A stretch of 64,000 nt of DNA from Circinella umbellata (Eukaryota > Mucoromycota > Mucoromycetes > Mucorales > Lichtheimiaceae), in the NCBI GenBank assembly GCA_025093555.1, contig JAIWNF010000008.1, forward strand, positions 186,001 through 250,000, read 5' to 3'. A model generated the notes under the pieces. The model was not told the origin of the DNA, did no database searches, and saw only the letters and a program-made list of their open reading frames with translations. Each line of letters begins with the position of its first letter. Positions within the stretch are counted from its first letter, which is position 1. Positions 13,206 through 24,423 of the stretch are shown one piece after another. Made by a program: the position numbers and the translations under genes.

Positions 13206-13388
13206 TCAATAAGTTGTTGGTAAAAGCTTGAAATACTCAGGGCAAACCAATATTCCCGCTTCCTTTTCACATGTCGTCCTAAAGTCCGATTCTCCTCCGG
13301 TTGTAACCGTCGGTAAAGGACGGGTAAAAACCTTGAAAAGTCTTTTGTCATCGGGATAAAAGCCGGTCCCTGCCATTATTTCTTTCAT
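13206..13388 (-). CDS. Possible upstream ORF in the leader of the succinyl-CoA ligase gene
   Basis: An ATG-initiated frame of 60 codons ends 57 bases before the ATG of the succinyl-CoA ligase gene on the same strand. It is clearly GC-richer than the flanks (FTRPLPTVTTGGESDFR) and has a second in-frame ATG at codon 5. It could be a regulatory uORF, a small protein, or the remains of a GC-rich promoter. I recognise no family, so the coding status is uncertain. Confidence 0.3.
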   Translation of the reverse strand: MKEIMAGTGFYPDDKRLFKVFTRPLPTVTTGGESDFRTTCEKEAGILVCPEYFKLLPTTY

Positions 13389-14297
13389 AAGCAATTATTT
13401 GATAGAACCCAGTTTAGGCCCTTCTTTAAAATTCCATAAAGTAGACTGAAATAGATGGTTTGGAAGAAAAAGAAAAAGTTTATGTATGCAAATTGAAATA
13501 AATAAATTGACAAGTATGCACTTTAATCTTTTTACTATGCATAGTCAAGTTTGATCAGCCTCAGTAGGACCCTTTTAAAAAAGTATTATTGTTCGGATGA
13601 ATTATTCATAAACAATATAACGTGAAAAAGAGTCTAACTTCTTCACACGGTGAAATTTTATTACAGTCTTTATAATAGACAAAAATTTTATATGCTAATA
13701 CTTAACTTTTGATTCATTAGAGAAAAAAGAAATATCTCTCTTATTCCGCACGTAGTAGCGTATATTGTGGATTGTATATATTATGATGCTTCAAGTTGAG
13801 ATTCTTTCCTATATGCGGACTCTATTTGATCTGTATATTATTGTCTGTCTTCTATTAAAAATGAAATGATACTTACGACTTACAAGACAAAAAAGGAAAT
13901 ACCTAGGACTCCCCTTTTTTTTTTGTCATAATATTTGTTTAGTCACTTCAATAGTCGACTGCGCTTCAATTAAGCAAATCGTGGTAAATTATTGGAAATA
14001 ACATTTCTCGGGAGAAAGTGATTGAGTCGAGCCATCTTATTGATTACTAATTTAATGAATCAATAAATTAATGAAGCAGTTACAACAAACTTGTCAGTGC
14101 CGATGTGGTTCCACCACTCATCGACGTGTTACATTCTATAGCTGCCATTTGAATGAAAGAAATATTCGTCGTAGAATTTAATCTCAAAATGTAAACTGAT
14201 GACCTTGCCTAAATTACTGCTGCTATTTTTATTGTATGTTATTCACCTCTGTTAGTATTCACAACAAAATTAGAATTTTTTTTTGGCTGGAAACAAT
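13389..14297. other. Intergenic stretch between the succinyl-CoA ligase gene and the Helitron relic
   Basis: AT-rich sequence with no convincing frame. The 5' end of the Helitron relic must lie in or beyond this stretch, but I could not identify a terminal TC dinucleotide with confidence. Confidence 0.4.
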
Positions 14298-14893
14298 ATG
14301 AATATCATCATCGAAAATCCTACTTCAGAACTACTTACTTCTAATGAAGGCGTTGCAGCTAATATAGCTATAAATCCATGTAAATACAGGGGTGTGAATA
14401 TGAGCAAGTGTTGCTAAGAAGATCACATTACATGGCTGCTTTTGAGTACTGAGAAAATACTTTTAATTATTAACGATATATTAGCTACTGAGGAGGGTAT
14501 TGCTGTAAATGATGATGTTCAATCTACAAACAATGAAACTGCTACTCCAACACGAGTATCTTGTTTTTGATGCGGGTCACCAGAGCATTCGCGCTCCAAC
14601 AATCGTGCTTGTCCTTTTCATACACGTAATGTACAAGCGGAACATGGTGCTCAGTTAAATATTCCATGTACAGTTCCTTTTGTACCTGAGCATATTTTTG
14701 GTCCAAACATCAGCTTTACACGTGGCAACAACTACCGTCGTCATATTTTATCTAATATGAATGTCATTTGTCCTTTTTGTCATGCCCGTATGTGGATAGA
14801 TGAACCTGTAAACTCGTCTTCTGTATTTAAATCCCCGCTTTGTTATTTGCTGTACACGTATTATTTGGAATCTGTATCTACAAGAAGCTAATC
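14298..14893 (+). pseudogene. Helitron protein, N-terminal zinc-binding segment
   Basis: From the ATG at 14298 the frame reads through degenerate sequence to a zinc-knuckle-like segment (CGSPEHSRSNNRACPFHTRN, with an in-frame TGA directly before it), then RGNNYRRHILSNMNVICPFCHARMWIDEPVN. The CPFCxAxxW.DE block is characteristic of the region ahead of the Rep domain in fungal Helitron proteins. A frameshift near 14832 is needed to continue into NPRFVICC..LYLQEANLRT, the usual next block. After that a GTAAGT..CAG interval (14897-14969) looks like an ancestral intron. Pseudogene status is clear from the stops and frameshifts. Confidence 0.75.
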
Positions 14894-15148
14894 TACGGAC
14901 GTAAGTGTATGCTGTTGCTAGCTCTCATGATTTGGGAAAGTGTTCTAATTATGTGATATTCTTAACAGGCAATTGACAAGAACATTTATAAGTAACGAAC
15001 AAGGTGTCGGGCTCACATTACGTACCGAAAGAACGGGATCGTCCAGTGAGCCCTGAAACTGCCACCAATGACGTACGAGATAATATACATGGATTTATAT
15101 TTTATTCAATATACCAGCACTTCCAGGGTGTGTTTTTTTTACATTTCA

Positions 15149-15159
15149 CACTGCGGGAA
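15149..15159 (+). repeat. Left terminal inverted repeat of the CACTA-like element
   Basis: CACTGCGGGAA pairs exactly with the right end at 18979-18989. It is preceded by the TCA target duplication. Confidence 0.88.
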
Positions 15160-16095
15160 ATAATTGGGATAAAATGGGTTACCTGTCATGGTGGGGTAAT
15201 CGCAACATTTTAACCAAATTTCTTTTACCCTGTTTTACAGCTTTTGTAACTGATTTCTAACCTACATTTTTACCAGTATTTCATTTATTTCCTCGTTATT
15301 TCCTCACTTTTTTCACCAAATTTACTCCATTTTCCACTCTGATTTTATTATATATATACGCATACGTACTGCCCTCTATTTACCATAATAATATATAAAA
15401 CAATTTTATTATGAAACCTTTTGTTTAGAATTGATAAAAGTAAACTAATTTTGAATTGTAAAGTATAGGTAATTGATACAATATGGGTGGAACGTTATCA
15501 ATTTTAAAATATAGAAAGATAATAACAAATATCGTTTGTAAAATGTGCAAAACTATTAAGAAGAGTGATAATGTAATGTGCTTTGTTCATGATAAGGTGC
15601 TTAATATAGTTTGAATTCCTATTGATAATTATCACATTAGTGTTTTTTTTATATCAATAACATCTACTCCTTTATTTATCGTTACGATCGCTTAATATCA
15701 TAGTTTACCTGTTTTAAGCTTCTGTATTCTTTGACTGTTTTTTTTTCTTGTTCTTTTTGTTCTTTCTTTGTTTCTAGTAAAATGAAAGATTTTATCATTG
15801 AGTATAAAAAGCACATAAAATAACTCACTATTTTTTTTATACTGCACCTTCGAACCATCAATGTTATTACTATTTTCCGTATTGCTTTGAAAATATAACC
15901 ATTAGATTAAAAAACATATAATTTAAATTCGATAAAAAAGTTCAATGTACCTGTTTGTCAGTTTTTGCTTGATCTTCTTGTTTCGATACTTGGCCTTGTT
16001 ATGCCAACAATTATAAACTAAGTGATGAATAAACCAATTCCCTTGACATCTGTGACATGGTAATCCTCTCTTTTGCACTTCTTTAGTCACCGAAT

Positions 16096-16593
16096 TTAGC
16101 ATAAGTTTTTATTATCAGAAGAAAGCCTTTTCCACGTAGGTAATTTTTTGTTTTTATCGCCGTGTACAATAGTTTCTTCGACATCATTACATGTCCATCG
16201 AACATTGTTGAGAATATCTTGTTTCAATTGACATTCTTTTTTTTCATCGTAAAGCTCACTGTAGTCATGGATAAAATTAATCACGCTTTCATCATTCAAA
16301 ACATCATCTTTACCATCCTCGTTTTGTGGATGCATGATCCAGTCAATAGTATTTCCTTCATCCAATCTTTCTATATCTTGAACTGCGGGTATGTCTTTCA
16401 ATTGGTTCAAGTTTTTAATTTCCATATCTAATAGTTCAATTTTTTCTTCAATATTATAAAGACATTCATGTAGGTTTTGCGACTCTTTTGTTAGTTTTGT
16501 TGACAGCATTTCAATTGATGAAAGTATTGCTTCGTGGTTAGCATTCATGACAGCTAAAGTGGTCGAGATTCCTGAAGAACCTTTGGGTGGCAT
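16096..16593 (-). CDS. Coiled-coil protein encoded inside the CACTA-like element, opposite strand
   Basis: An ATG-initiated frame of 165 aa starts MPPKGSSGIST and continues as heptad-like, Leu/Ile/Glu-rich sequence (about residues 15-65), then an acidic stretch and NVRWTCNDVEETIVHGD. Beyond the stop, on the same strand at about 15950-16085, another open stretch encodes a Cys/His cluster (GLPCHRCQGNWFIHH, then YNCWHNKAKYRNKK) ending in a good GTACAT donor, so a spliced longer protein with a zinc-binding tail is possible. It faces the transposase gene head-to-head, a layout like the accessory TnpA-type gene of CACTA elements. I recognise no family. Its long intact frame contrasts with the decay of the surrounding Helitron. 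Confidence 0.5.
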   Translation of the reverse strand: MPPKGSSGISTTLAVMNANHEAILSSIEMLSTKLTKESQNLHECLYNIEEKIELLDMEIKNLNQLKDIPAVQDIERLDEGNTIDWIMHPQNEDGKDDVLNDESVINFIHDYSELYDEKKECQLKQDILNNVRWTCNDVEETIVHGDKNKKLPTWKRLSSDNKNLC

Positions 16594-16731
16594 CTATTAT
16601 ATATATACATATATAAAGCAATCATAAAAATCAGTGTAACAATATCAAAAAAAATACTTGGAAAAAAAAGAGGTGTCAATACTCTTTAAATCTTTTTCCA
16701 AATCAAAGATCAATTAATAAAAATAAAAAGT

Positions 16732-18374
16732 TGTGATCCAGATCAGCTGCTTGAAATAGTGGAACCTTACCAAGATTACGAAAAACATCCTCGTTTAGAA
16801 AAGGTTCCAGAAAGGTAGTATCTAAATCATACCAGACAGTTCGCTTTTGTTTATTTTAGAGCTACAATAAATTTGTAATAACTCGATGTATGCTTTGTAT
16901 TAGAAACGTGGGTTAAAAAAAGCTACGCCGATCGCAAAATTAAAATCATTCACTACACCATACCATTTCGTTATCGATGAACTACATATGTTGGGACATA
17001 ACATTGCTCATCAGGTTTGGGAAATGCTCGCAGGCAAATATGGAAAAAATGATATATTGGCTTTAAAGAACAAGTATAGGAAGCAACTCGGTCTGGCATT
17101 AGTGGAGGCAAATCGAGATGTACCAGGGACATTTGATGGATCATTTATTAGTTAGTATCAATTCATGATCTTATGTATTTCATTGATCCTGACTCATGGG
17201 GTATGTTATATACTGTATAGACCTGGAAAAGCAAACAAAATATGCTCGAGCAGTGGATTGGATTATGTTTATGAGATATGTGGTTCCAACATTAGTAATT
17301 GAATTGCTTGACAAACAGCAACAACAAGCAAAAGAAGAAAAGAAGAAAAATCCACAGCATTTACAAGAGGAAAAAAAAGGACTGGTAGCTTTGTCGAAGG
17401 CTTATGATTTGATATTACAATATGAAATTACAGTAGATGATATTGCAGATATTAAAAAGCACATGTTCTGGTATAGTTAGGAGAAAGTTTTATATGGTTA
17501 CTAATTAATCGGCTTAATTTATAGTTCTATAGAAATATGGCATAAGTTTCTTGCATCACATCTACCTGTGAATGCCTTCACCATCAATCAACACTATTTG
17601 ACACATGTACCTGCATTAATCGAACTATATGGACCTCTGAGGTTATTTAGCGCACGTCCAAATGAAAGGCTGAATGGACTATTGAAAGCGCGTATACGAT
17701 CCACATCAAAACCTGCAGCTAGCGCATGTAATGCTATGATTGATATGACACTTACATCCCAATTTTATCGGCAACAATATGTATCGATGGAAAATCAGCA
17801 AAGCGATGATTCAATACCAGCATCAACTACAGAACCTGAATCAATTATGATACAAACGGATGATGAAAATGAAAATATGTTTCTTTCAAACATCTACCCT
17901 ACTTCTATTGGGAGACTTGATGTTGGCGATTATATAGGACTAAAGGAGCAGATTATTGCATTTTATGCACGACATGATGTTAATTGTACCGAACTTGAGG
18001 ATGAGATACAGGTTGGATCAGAATTGACAGTACGAGGTCATATTTTTTCAACCAAAACACGTCAAGGATCAAAGGATAATAAAAAATTCGTCAAACTTAC
18101 ATTACCATTTGATGTACGTGCTAAAAGAGGAAGACAAAGTACTAAACGACTTGAATGGGGTGATACATTTGGTCAAATTTGTTTATTATTCAGTCATATT
18201 CAAAATGGAAAGCAACGTATATTGGTATTTACCCGTCTTGAACTTGACACAGCATCTACACCATCCACCAATATTCCAGCGGGAAGTCATTCGCGACAAC
18301 GATATTACGTCACCGATGCAAGTTATTTAGATTGTGGGGCAATGGAACTGCAATCACTGTTAAATCGATGGTAA
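16732..18374 (+). CDS. CACTA/Tnp2-like transposase, N-terminally incomplete
   Basis: Exons at about 16738-16815, 16905-17151, 17220-17472 and 17537-18374 are supported; the last three join in phase. Blocks seen are YQDYEKHPRLEKVP, FTTPYHFVIDELHMLGHNIAHQVWEMLAGKYG, LEKQTKYARAVDWIMFMRYVVP, HMFWYKIWHKFLASHLPVNAFTINQHYLTHVPALIELYGPLR and FSARPNERLNGLLKARIRSTSKPAA, the middle and late part of Tnp2-type transposases (each listed block shortened to what is visible). About 450 aa are accounted for, while full-length relatives are usually longer. The first exon does not join the second in phase and the N-terminal catalytic part was not found, so this copy is probably defective or has upstream exons I missed. 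The C terminus after 18000 is variable. Confidence 0.7.
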
Positions 18375-18978
18375 TAAACATTATAATATTTACCCTACCA
18401 TGTGTAAACACAAATATTTAGATAGCTCAAAAATATAGTTAGACTGCTTTGTTTAATAAAAAAAAACTGAATAAAGATGTGGATTTAAAAGGATAGTTTC
18501 AGGTTAAATTTGAGAAAATAATGGTTATAAAAAAAGTTTCTCAAAAATCACAAAATTTGCTCAGTAATTAACCTCATGGTTAAAAATATAAAATAAAAAA
18601 GGTTAAAAAGTAGTTTTCCAATTTATACTCTAAGATACCCAAAAATCCGCCCAAGGGAAAATATAGTTAAAAAATGGTAGTATGGGTTGAAAAATTGACC
18701 CCAGTTTACCCATTTTTAATAACTAGATAAATTTAGTGAAAAAAACATATAAATACTGGTTAAAGTACAAACACCAAGATTACCCACTTCATTACCCTTC
18801 AGTAACCTTCTCACCTTATTTACCCCATTTTTCCCATTTATAACTAATGGATATTTTTGTTGCTTAAATATTCACCAACAATATCCTTTTTATTACCCTT
18901 TTTTTTTGGTTAATAAAAAAAATCAACTGGTTTTTCACCTTTACTAACTATATCTAACCGGTTTTATAACTAAAGTAC

Positions 18979-18989
18979 TTCCCGCAGTG
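18979..18989 (-). repeat. Right terminal inverted repeat of the CACTA-like element
   Basis: TTCCCGCAGTG is the exact reverse complement of the left end and is followed by TCA (18990-18992). Confidence 0.88.
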
Positions 18990-19091
18990 TCATTAGTTTT
19001 AGTATGATGTTTCAACCCGCTATTTTTCTTTTTTTTTCTTTGTAACCTCTTTGTTAAATTTTTATAATAAAAAAAAACTGTAAAAATTGCT

Positions 19092-22000
19092 ATGTCACTG
19101 CATATGATAGAAACGCATAACCCATTTGCAACTACTCTTCAAACAGCATCAGATATATATAGAGATCGCCCTTTGGGATCTATCAATGTTGTTATTCGCA
19201 CAGCAAGAGAATTAGGACGACGATATGATCAGCAAGTATATGCTGAAGTAGCAGCAATGGTGATCGAAAGTGCAGTTGACGGCTCAATAACACCGTACGA
19301 TATTGTTATTAATGATTGGACTCAGGGGATTCGCTAGATCAGCTCTCTTCACCCATCTTACATACCACTCCACTATGTTCTTATGTCTCCATATGGTGAA
19401 ATCGGTTGGTATAATGGAATGCGGTTCCAAACAGCAGATAATCAATCAGCCAATGTCACTTTGCTCGATTTTTGTTCTTATATGCTGATGGTCCATAGTG
19501 ATACATTTAGCCATCATTTTGGTCGGCTGTTTCAATAATTTATTGTCGACAATTACATACGTATTGAAAATTCCCGTTTACTTTATATCACAACTCATCA
19601 ACAAGATCTACGTTCTGAATTATATATTGTCATTTGTGATTTGGTCCATCCAGATCAACTCGACATCAATCAGCTAATCTCTCTTTCTGCTCCAGCTATA
19701 ACTGTACGAGTGACGAATTCACAATTGATTATCATTGTCTCATTGCGACCACTCTATTACATATATGGTGTGCTCACTGGCGTTATGTCTTTCAACAGGA
19801 GACCTTTTGACCTCATGGTGTTAGTACTCATGCTACTCTCCATTTGCGCAGAATCCATGCTGAAGAAAACCACAAACTCCAAATCTTAGGCTAGACTTTT
19901 TTTGTTTTATAATTTTTGTTTTGATTTCTTTCTTATCATTTCCTTTATTATTAATTTATACTCCTTTATATTTCAAACATAACAACACATCCAGATTTCA
20001 TCCTGGATCAATAAATTATCTTCTTCACAAAAAAAAAGTATTGGCATTGGTGATGCAGTAGATCCTCGCCAAGTTGATTAATCAGCTATCCTACCTTCGT
20101 CTTCTACAGGTGGTCCGCGCTATACGTATGAAACAAACGGTTCAAGATGGTCTTGTGATTATTTGCCAAAGAGGAGACCCTACGCTTTTCATTACCTTTA
20201 CACGTAATCCAAAGTGATCAGAAATAGTTGCGGAACTTTATCCTGGTCAGAAGGCTTATGATCGACCTGATATTTGCTCTTAAGTTTATAATATAAAGGT
20301 CGCTGAATTATTACATGACATAATGGAGTCAAAATGTTTTGGACGGGTAGAAGGATATGTAGCAACTGTAGAATTTCAAAAACGAGGACTTCCTCACATA
20401 CATATTTTACTCATTTTAAATGATCAAGATCGCCCTCCTATTCCCACCAATTATGACAGATTTGTATCTGCAAAACTTCCAAACTCAGTGGTTCACCCTC
20501 AATTATATAAGACAGTAATTTCATGATCCATGTGGAGATGCAGGCCGAAATGCTTTTTGTATGAAAGATGGTCGTTATTCATAACACTATCCAAAGCCAT
20601 TTAATACTGAAACCCGTATAAGTAGAGATAGATACCTAATGTACCGACGACAAGACAACTAGCGCCAACATCTCTTTGAGCGAATACACTTTCTTGTTGA
20701 TAGCCGCCATGTTGTTCCGTATAATACATATCTTAGTCAAGAATACAGCGCACATATAAACACTGAAATATGTACCTCTGCACGGGCTATTAAATATCTA
20801 TGTAAATACATCACCGAGAGGTCGGACAGAGCTCAGTTTGAAACAATAATTACCAACAGCAATTCTACAGGTGATGTAGCGGAGCAGAACGAAGCTATTA
20901 ATGAAGTAGTTCAATATCAAAATGCTAGGTACATTAGACCCTGTGACCATGCATTTAATTCTATTACTGCTGCTATTAATGCACCTGACACAGAATATAC
21001 CCCTCGTATTTTTTTTGTAAATGGCCCTGGTGGAACCGAAAAATCCCAGCTCTTCAAAGCACTTTTAAGTCAGGCTTGCTTTCAAAAACAAATCGCATTG
21101 CCTGTTGCCTCTTCTGGAATTGTTAATACTTTGCTTCCTGGTGGACGTACAGCATCCAGTCGTTTTAGAATCCCACTATATGTTGATAATAACACCATAT
21201 ATAATTTACGTCTCGGTGGTCCATATGCTTATCTTATTCAGAGAGCATTTCTCATTATTTGGGATGAAGCTGTTATGTGCAGTAAGCATAATTTTGTAGC
21301 AGTTGACAGATCCGTCCGAGATATTATGGGCGCATTAGATCCCGTCTCAGATAATGTTCCATTTAGTGGGAAAGACGTTGTTTATGGTGGTGATTTTCGT
21401 CAGTTACTTCCTGCTGTTAAAGAAGGAACTCGCTTCGAAGTCGTTGATCATTCTATTCGTTCTGTTTCTTTTTGGCATGCTATTCAAGCACTTCATTTCA
21501 CAGTAAACATGCGTGTACAACAAAATTCCGATCCTGCTGCTGCAGCATTTGCAGATACTCCTCTTGCAATTGGTGATGGTTGAGAACCATATACTACCAA
21601 AATACAAATACCACCAGAATGGTTTTTAAACGCACATGATTCATTGTTATTGATTGACACCATATATCCTACTATCCGCAATTCTGACCCTCAACTTCAT
21701 GAATCCCATAACAGAACTATTTTAGCAGCAAAAAATGTTGACGTCGATATCATTAATGATACAGCATTTTCACTTTTTCCTGGTACATCACATGTATACA
21801 ATTCTAATGCCACAATTATTGATCATGATGATCCGGAAGCTACTGCAGCAAGCTATTCTATCGAATTTTTAAACAGCATCATCACCAATGGCATTCCATC
21901 GCATTCTTTACAGCTCAAAATTGGCATGCCTCTAGTCTTATTACGAAATCCTGACCATGATGCTGGCTTATGTAATGGAACTAAAGTTTTTGTTACAAGG

Positions 22001-22399
22001 CTTCTTGATTGGAGTATTAGTGTAAAAAGATTGATCAAGATCATGAAGGTACCGACCATTTTCTTCCGCGCATTATTATGTGTACAACTGAAGGTGAATA
22101 CCCATATATCCTATGTCGCCGCCAACTGCCTGTTCGACCAGCATTTGCAATGACCATACATAAGGCGCAGGGTCAAACCTAACAGCACATCGGTATTCGC
22201 CTACAAGAGGATGTGTTTGCACATGGCCAGCTTTATGTTGCTCTCTCCAGAGCAACAAATCCAAATAATATACACATTGCTATCGGTATGACATTATTTA
22301 TTACTACGGCACCATCTACTGATAACATTGTATATCAAGAGATACTGCTACCACCACCAGGAACATTAGCTGAACAAAACATCCCTACAACTAACATCC

Positions 22400-22442
<43 letters not shown>

Positions 22443-22467
22443 ATCTTCTACATTTACTACAACTTAG
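19092..22467 (+). pseudogene. Helitron Rep-helicase pseudogene with internal deletion
   Basis: Recognisable blocks in order are HNPFATTLQTASDIYRD (19119), PLHYVLMSPYGEIGWYNG, a Rep domain with the HUH site GLPHIHILLIL (20389), CMKDGRYS*HYPKPF, the tyrosine motif YLCKYITE (about 20796), Walker A GPGGTEKS (about 21025) with Glu in place of the Gly before Lys, Walker B IIWDEA (21256), GDFRQLLPAV, IGMPLVLLRNPD, FAMTIHKAQGQT and LYVALSRAT. Several stops (for example 20215, 20280, 20523, 21581, 22180) and frameshifts break it. Between NARYIRPCDHAF and NSITAAI (about 20955) the several hundred residues that normally link the Rep and helicase domains are missing. A CTA repeat encoding poly-Thr (about 22400-22441) precedes the final TAG. 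Confidence 0.85.
22400..22441. repeat. ACT/CTA trinucleotide repeat
   Basis: About 14 tandem units encode a threonine run at the end of the Helitron frame. Confidence 0.9.
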
Positions 22468-23531
22468 CCTTTTCGTACTCTTATTCTCCGTCATATATTT
22501 TTTGTTTCTTCTTTAGTATACGTACTCTCTTTTTTACAATTATTTTTTGTTTTTCTCTCCCCAATAATTATGATAGTTCATATAATGTAGCTTTGGTACT
22601 ATGTATGAGCTAATCTTTTAGTGATAAAAATAATACTAGTGTATACATCAAATAGTAATTATCAACCAGATACTGGATTAATAAAATTGAATTTACGTAC
22701 AACAAAGTGTGTTTAATATGCACCATGGTTAGCAGTTGAATAAATAAGTAAAAATTAATTGTATCAACAACATAATTAAATATTCAATGGTAATATGTAA
22801 AGAAGCACATGACAAAATGGAAAAGAAGTACGTACGTACGCAGATAAGAAAGAAGAAAAAGCAATCTGTGTGAAATTGGCGAAAAAGAGACATTGTTATC
22901 AACAAGATGTTATTGAGAAGCTTTTTCTTGACGACAACAAGAATGATTTGTGTATTTTTAATTGCTAATGTTCGCGCTCCTATGGAAGAAAAAGGTCACT
23001 TTGTTGGAAATATATTGTTTGTAAAAACAAGAGAAAAAAAACAATTGTTTAACTTGAAAAAAGAAAATGACAGGTCGTGTTTCCATAACAACGCAAAGTG
23101 TTTTTTTTTCTCGATTTATACATTTGTGGTCGTTATAGTAACATTGTTTGACTACTCAATATTATATATGCTATTTATCAAATCGTTAAATAATGCTTTG
23201 TCTTTCTTTTTTTTGTACGACAACACATTTACTTCAATAAATTGTCAATGCAAAAGAGAGATCTACATTATATAATATGCGTTATGAAGAGAAAAGTTCA
23301 CAATTTTTCTTAAATAAAAGTTGTGTGAATAATAATCGTAATAATTAAAACTGTCAAAATTATAAAATGAAAAACTGATAAATCAGGTAGACCCCGTTTT
23401 TTTTAGGTGCATAAATTTACAACCTACAAAAAACTGGATGATCAAAATTGAAAACCCGGTCTTAACAATTAAAAAAGCTGGAAGCTGCTTTTTGGTAACC
23501 TTTGAGGGAGAGAAAAAAAAAACCAGCTTCC
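22468..23531. other. Intergenic stretch after the Helitron, promoter side of the ZNHIT1-like gene
   Basis: AT-rich. The open frame at 22907-23275 is Phe/Lys/Asn-rich without a domain and is probably fortuitous. A small inverted repeat (AGCTGGAAGCT near 23475-23486 and CCAGCTTCC at 23523-23531) lies immediately before the ATG of the next gene. The Helitron 3' hairpin may be in this stretch, but I could not assign it. Confidence 0.45.
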
Positions 23532-24353
23532 ATGTTAAAAAAAAGTGACAGAACACGATTAACAAATAGTGTTCGACATGATCCTGCAGCAGCACAACGT
23601 CATTTAAAACGACAACTTGATTCTTTAGAACGAGATAATCATAATTCTCTTAATGACGTGGAAGGACTTATTAGTAATGTTTTACAACAACAAGAGGACG
23701 ATTGTAAGTACATGTTATTAAAAAAAAAAGGGGGGGGGGAGTATTCAAGAATAGATTGTTATAAACTGAAAATAATAACACAATAATAATAAACTGGGAC
23801 ACATGTTGTAAATTACTTTTTATATATTATCATTATTATTCTTATTTTTAGCGTTAGCAGCGCGAAAAAAAAGGCACAAAGGAATGAAAGCTAATGTATA
23901 TGCAGCAAAAACGAATTTAAACGTTCTTCTTGAAGACGCTGTAAGTTATGATTTTTTTTACTACGTGAAGGGGAAAAAAAAAGAATGATTAATAAATTTT
24001 ATCTTCAAAAAAAAAAGCGATTAGAACTTTTATCTCCCAATACACCTTCTTATCTTACTTGTTCAGCAGAACCATCTAAATATCCGCCCAGACATTTTTG
24101 TTCTGTCTGTGGATTTCAAAGTTCTTATAAATGTTTACGTTGTGGTATGAAATATTGTTCTGTTAAATGTTTAGGAACACATCAAGAGACAAGGTAAATA
24201 ATTTTATTATCAAAATATTTATTAAAACATAAAATGAAGGATATATGATTATTATTATTATTATTACTATTAGGAAAACTAATCTTCTTTTTATTATTAT
24301 TATTATTATTATTATCATTTTATATTTTTAGATGTTTAAAATGGACAGCATGA
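23532..24353 (+). CDS. ZNHIT1/Vps71-like zinc-finger HIT protein (SWR1/SRCAP subunit)
   Basis: Four exons (23532-23703, 23852-23940, 24018-24193, 24332-24353) join in phase to 152 aa, essentially the length of human ZNHIT1. Family members are subunits of the SWR1/SRCAP chromatin remodeller that deposits H2A.Z. The N terminus RTNSVRHDPAAAQRHLKRQLDSLE-type region (basic and helical) is followed by RKKRHKGMKANVYAAKTNLNVLLED, and a C-terminal HIT zinc finger FCSVCGF..YKCLRCGMKYCSVKCLGTHQETRC with the full Cys/His ladder. The last exon is only 22 bp, coding the end of the finger. The start is the first ATG of the frame (a TTG-initiated extension at 23502 is not needed). It converges on the C2H2 gene with only 70 bp between stop codons. 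Confidence 0.94.
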
Positions 24354-24423
24354 ATCTTTTTTTTTCTTCTTAAAAAAAGAAAAAAAAATGTAATTATCAC
24401 TTTTTTTTTGTATATATAAGCAT

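Larger units (their letters stand above)
15149..18989 (+). mobile_element. CACTA-like (CMC superfamily) DNA transposon, 3841 bp, nested in the Helitron
   Basis: The left end begins CACTGCGGGAA at 15149 and the right end finishes TTCCCGCAGTG at 18989, an 11-bp perfect terminal inverted repeat with weaker similarity further inward. Both ends are flanked by TCA (15146-15148 and 18990-18992), a 3-bp target-site duplication. Internal coding matches Tnp2-like transposases. The 18.4-18.97 kb and 15.17-15.35 kb subterminal zones are full of short GGTTA/TAACC and TTACCC words, resembling the subterminal repeats of CACTA elements. Perfect ends and duplications show it inserted well after the Helitron was established. 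Confidence 0.85.
14298..22467 (+). mobile_element. Decayed Helitron (Rep-helicase type) split by a nested CACTA-like element
   Basis: Two collinear pieces of one Helitron replication protein flank a 3.84-kb insertion: the N-terminal zinc-binding part (14298-14893) and the Rep-helicase part (19092-22467). Helitrons transpose by rolling-circle replication using an HUH Rep nuclease fused to a Pif1-like helicase. Frameshifts and stop codons are spread over both pieces, so it is inactive. Outer boundaries were not found, and the coordinates cover only recognisable coding remains. Confidence 0.85.

Noticed and set aside
22907..23275. 122-aa open frame
   Set aside because: Phe/Lys/Asn-rich, no motif, typical of chance frames in AT-rich sequence.
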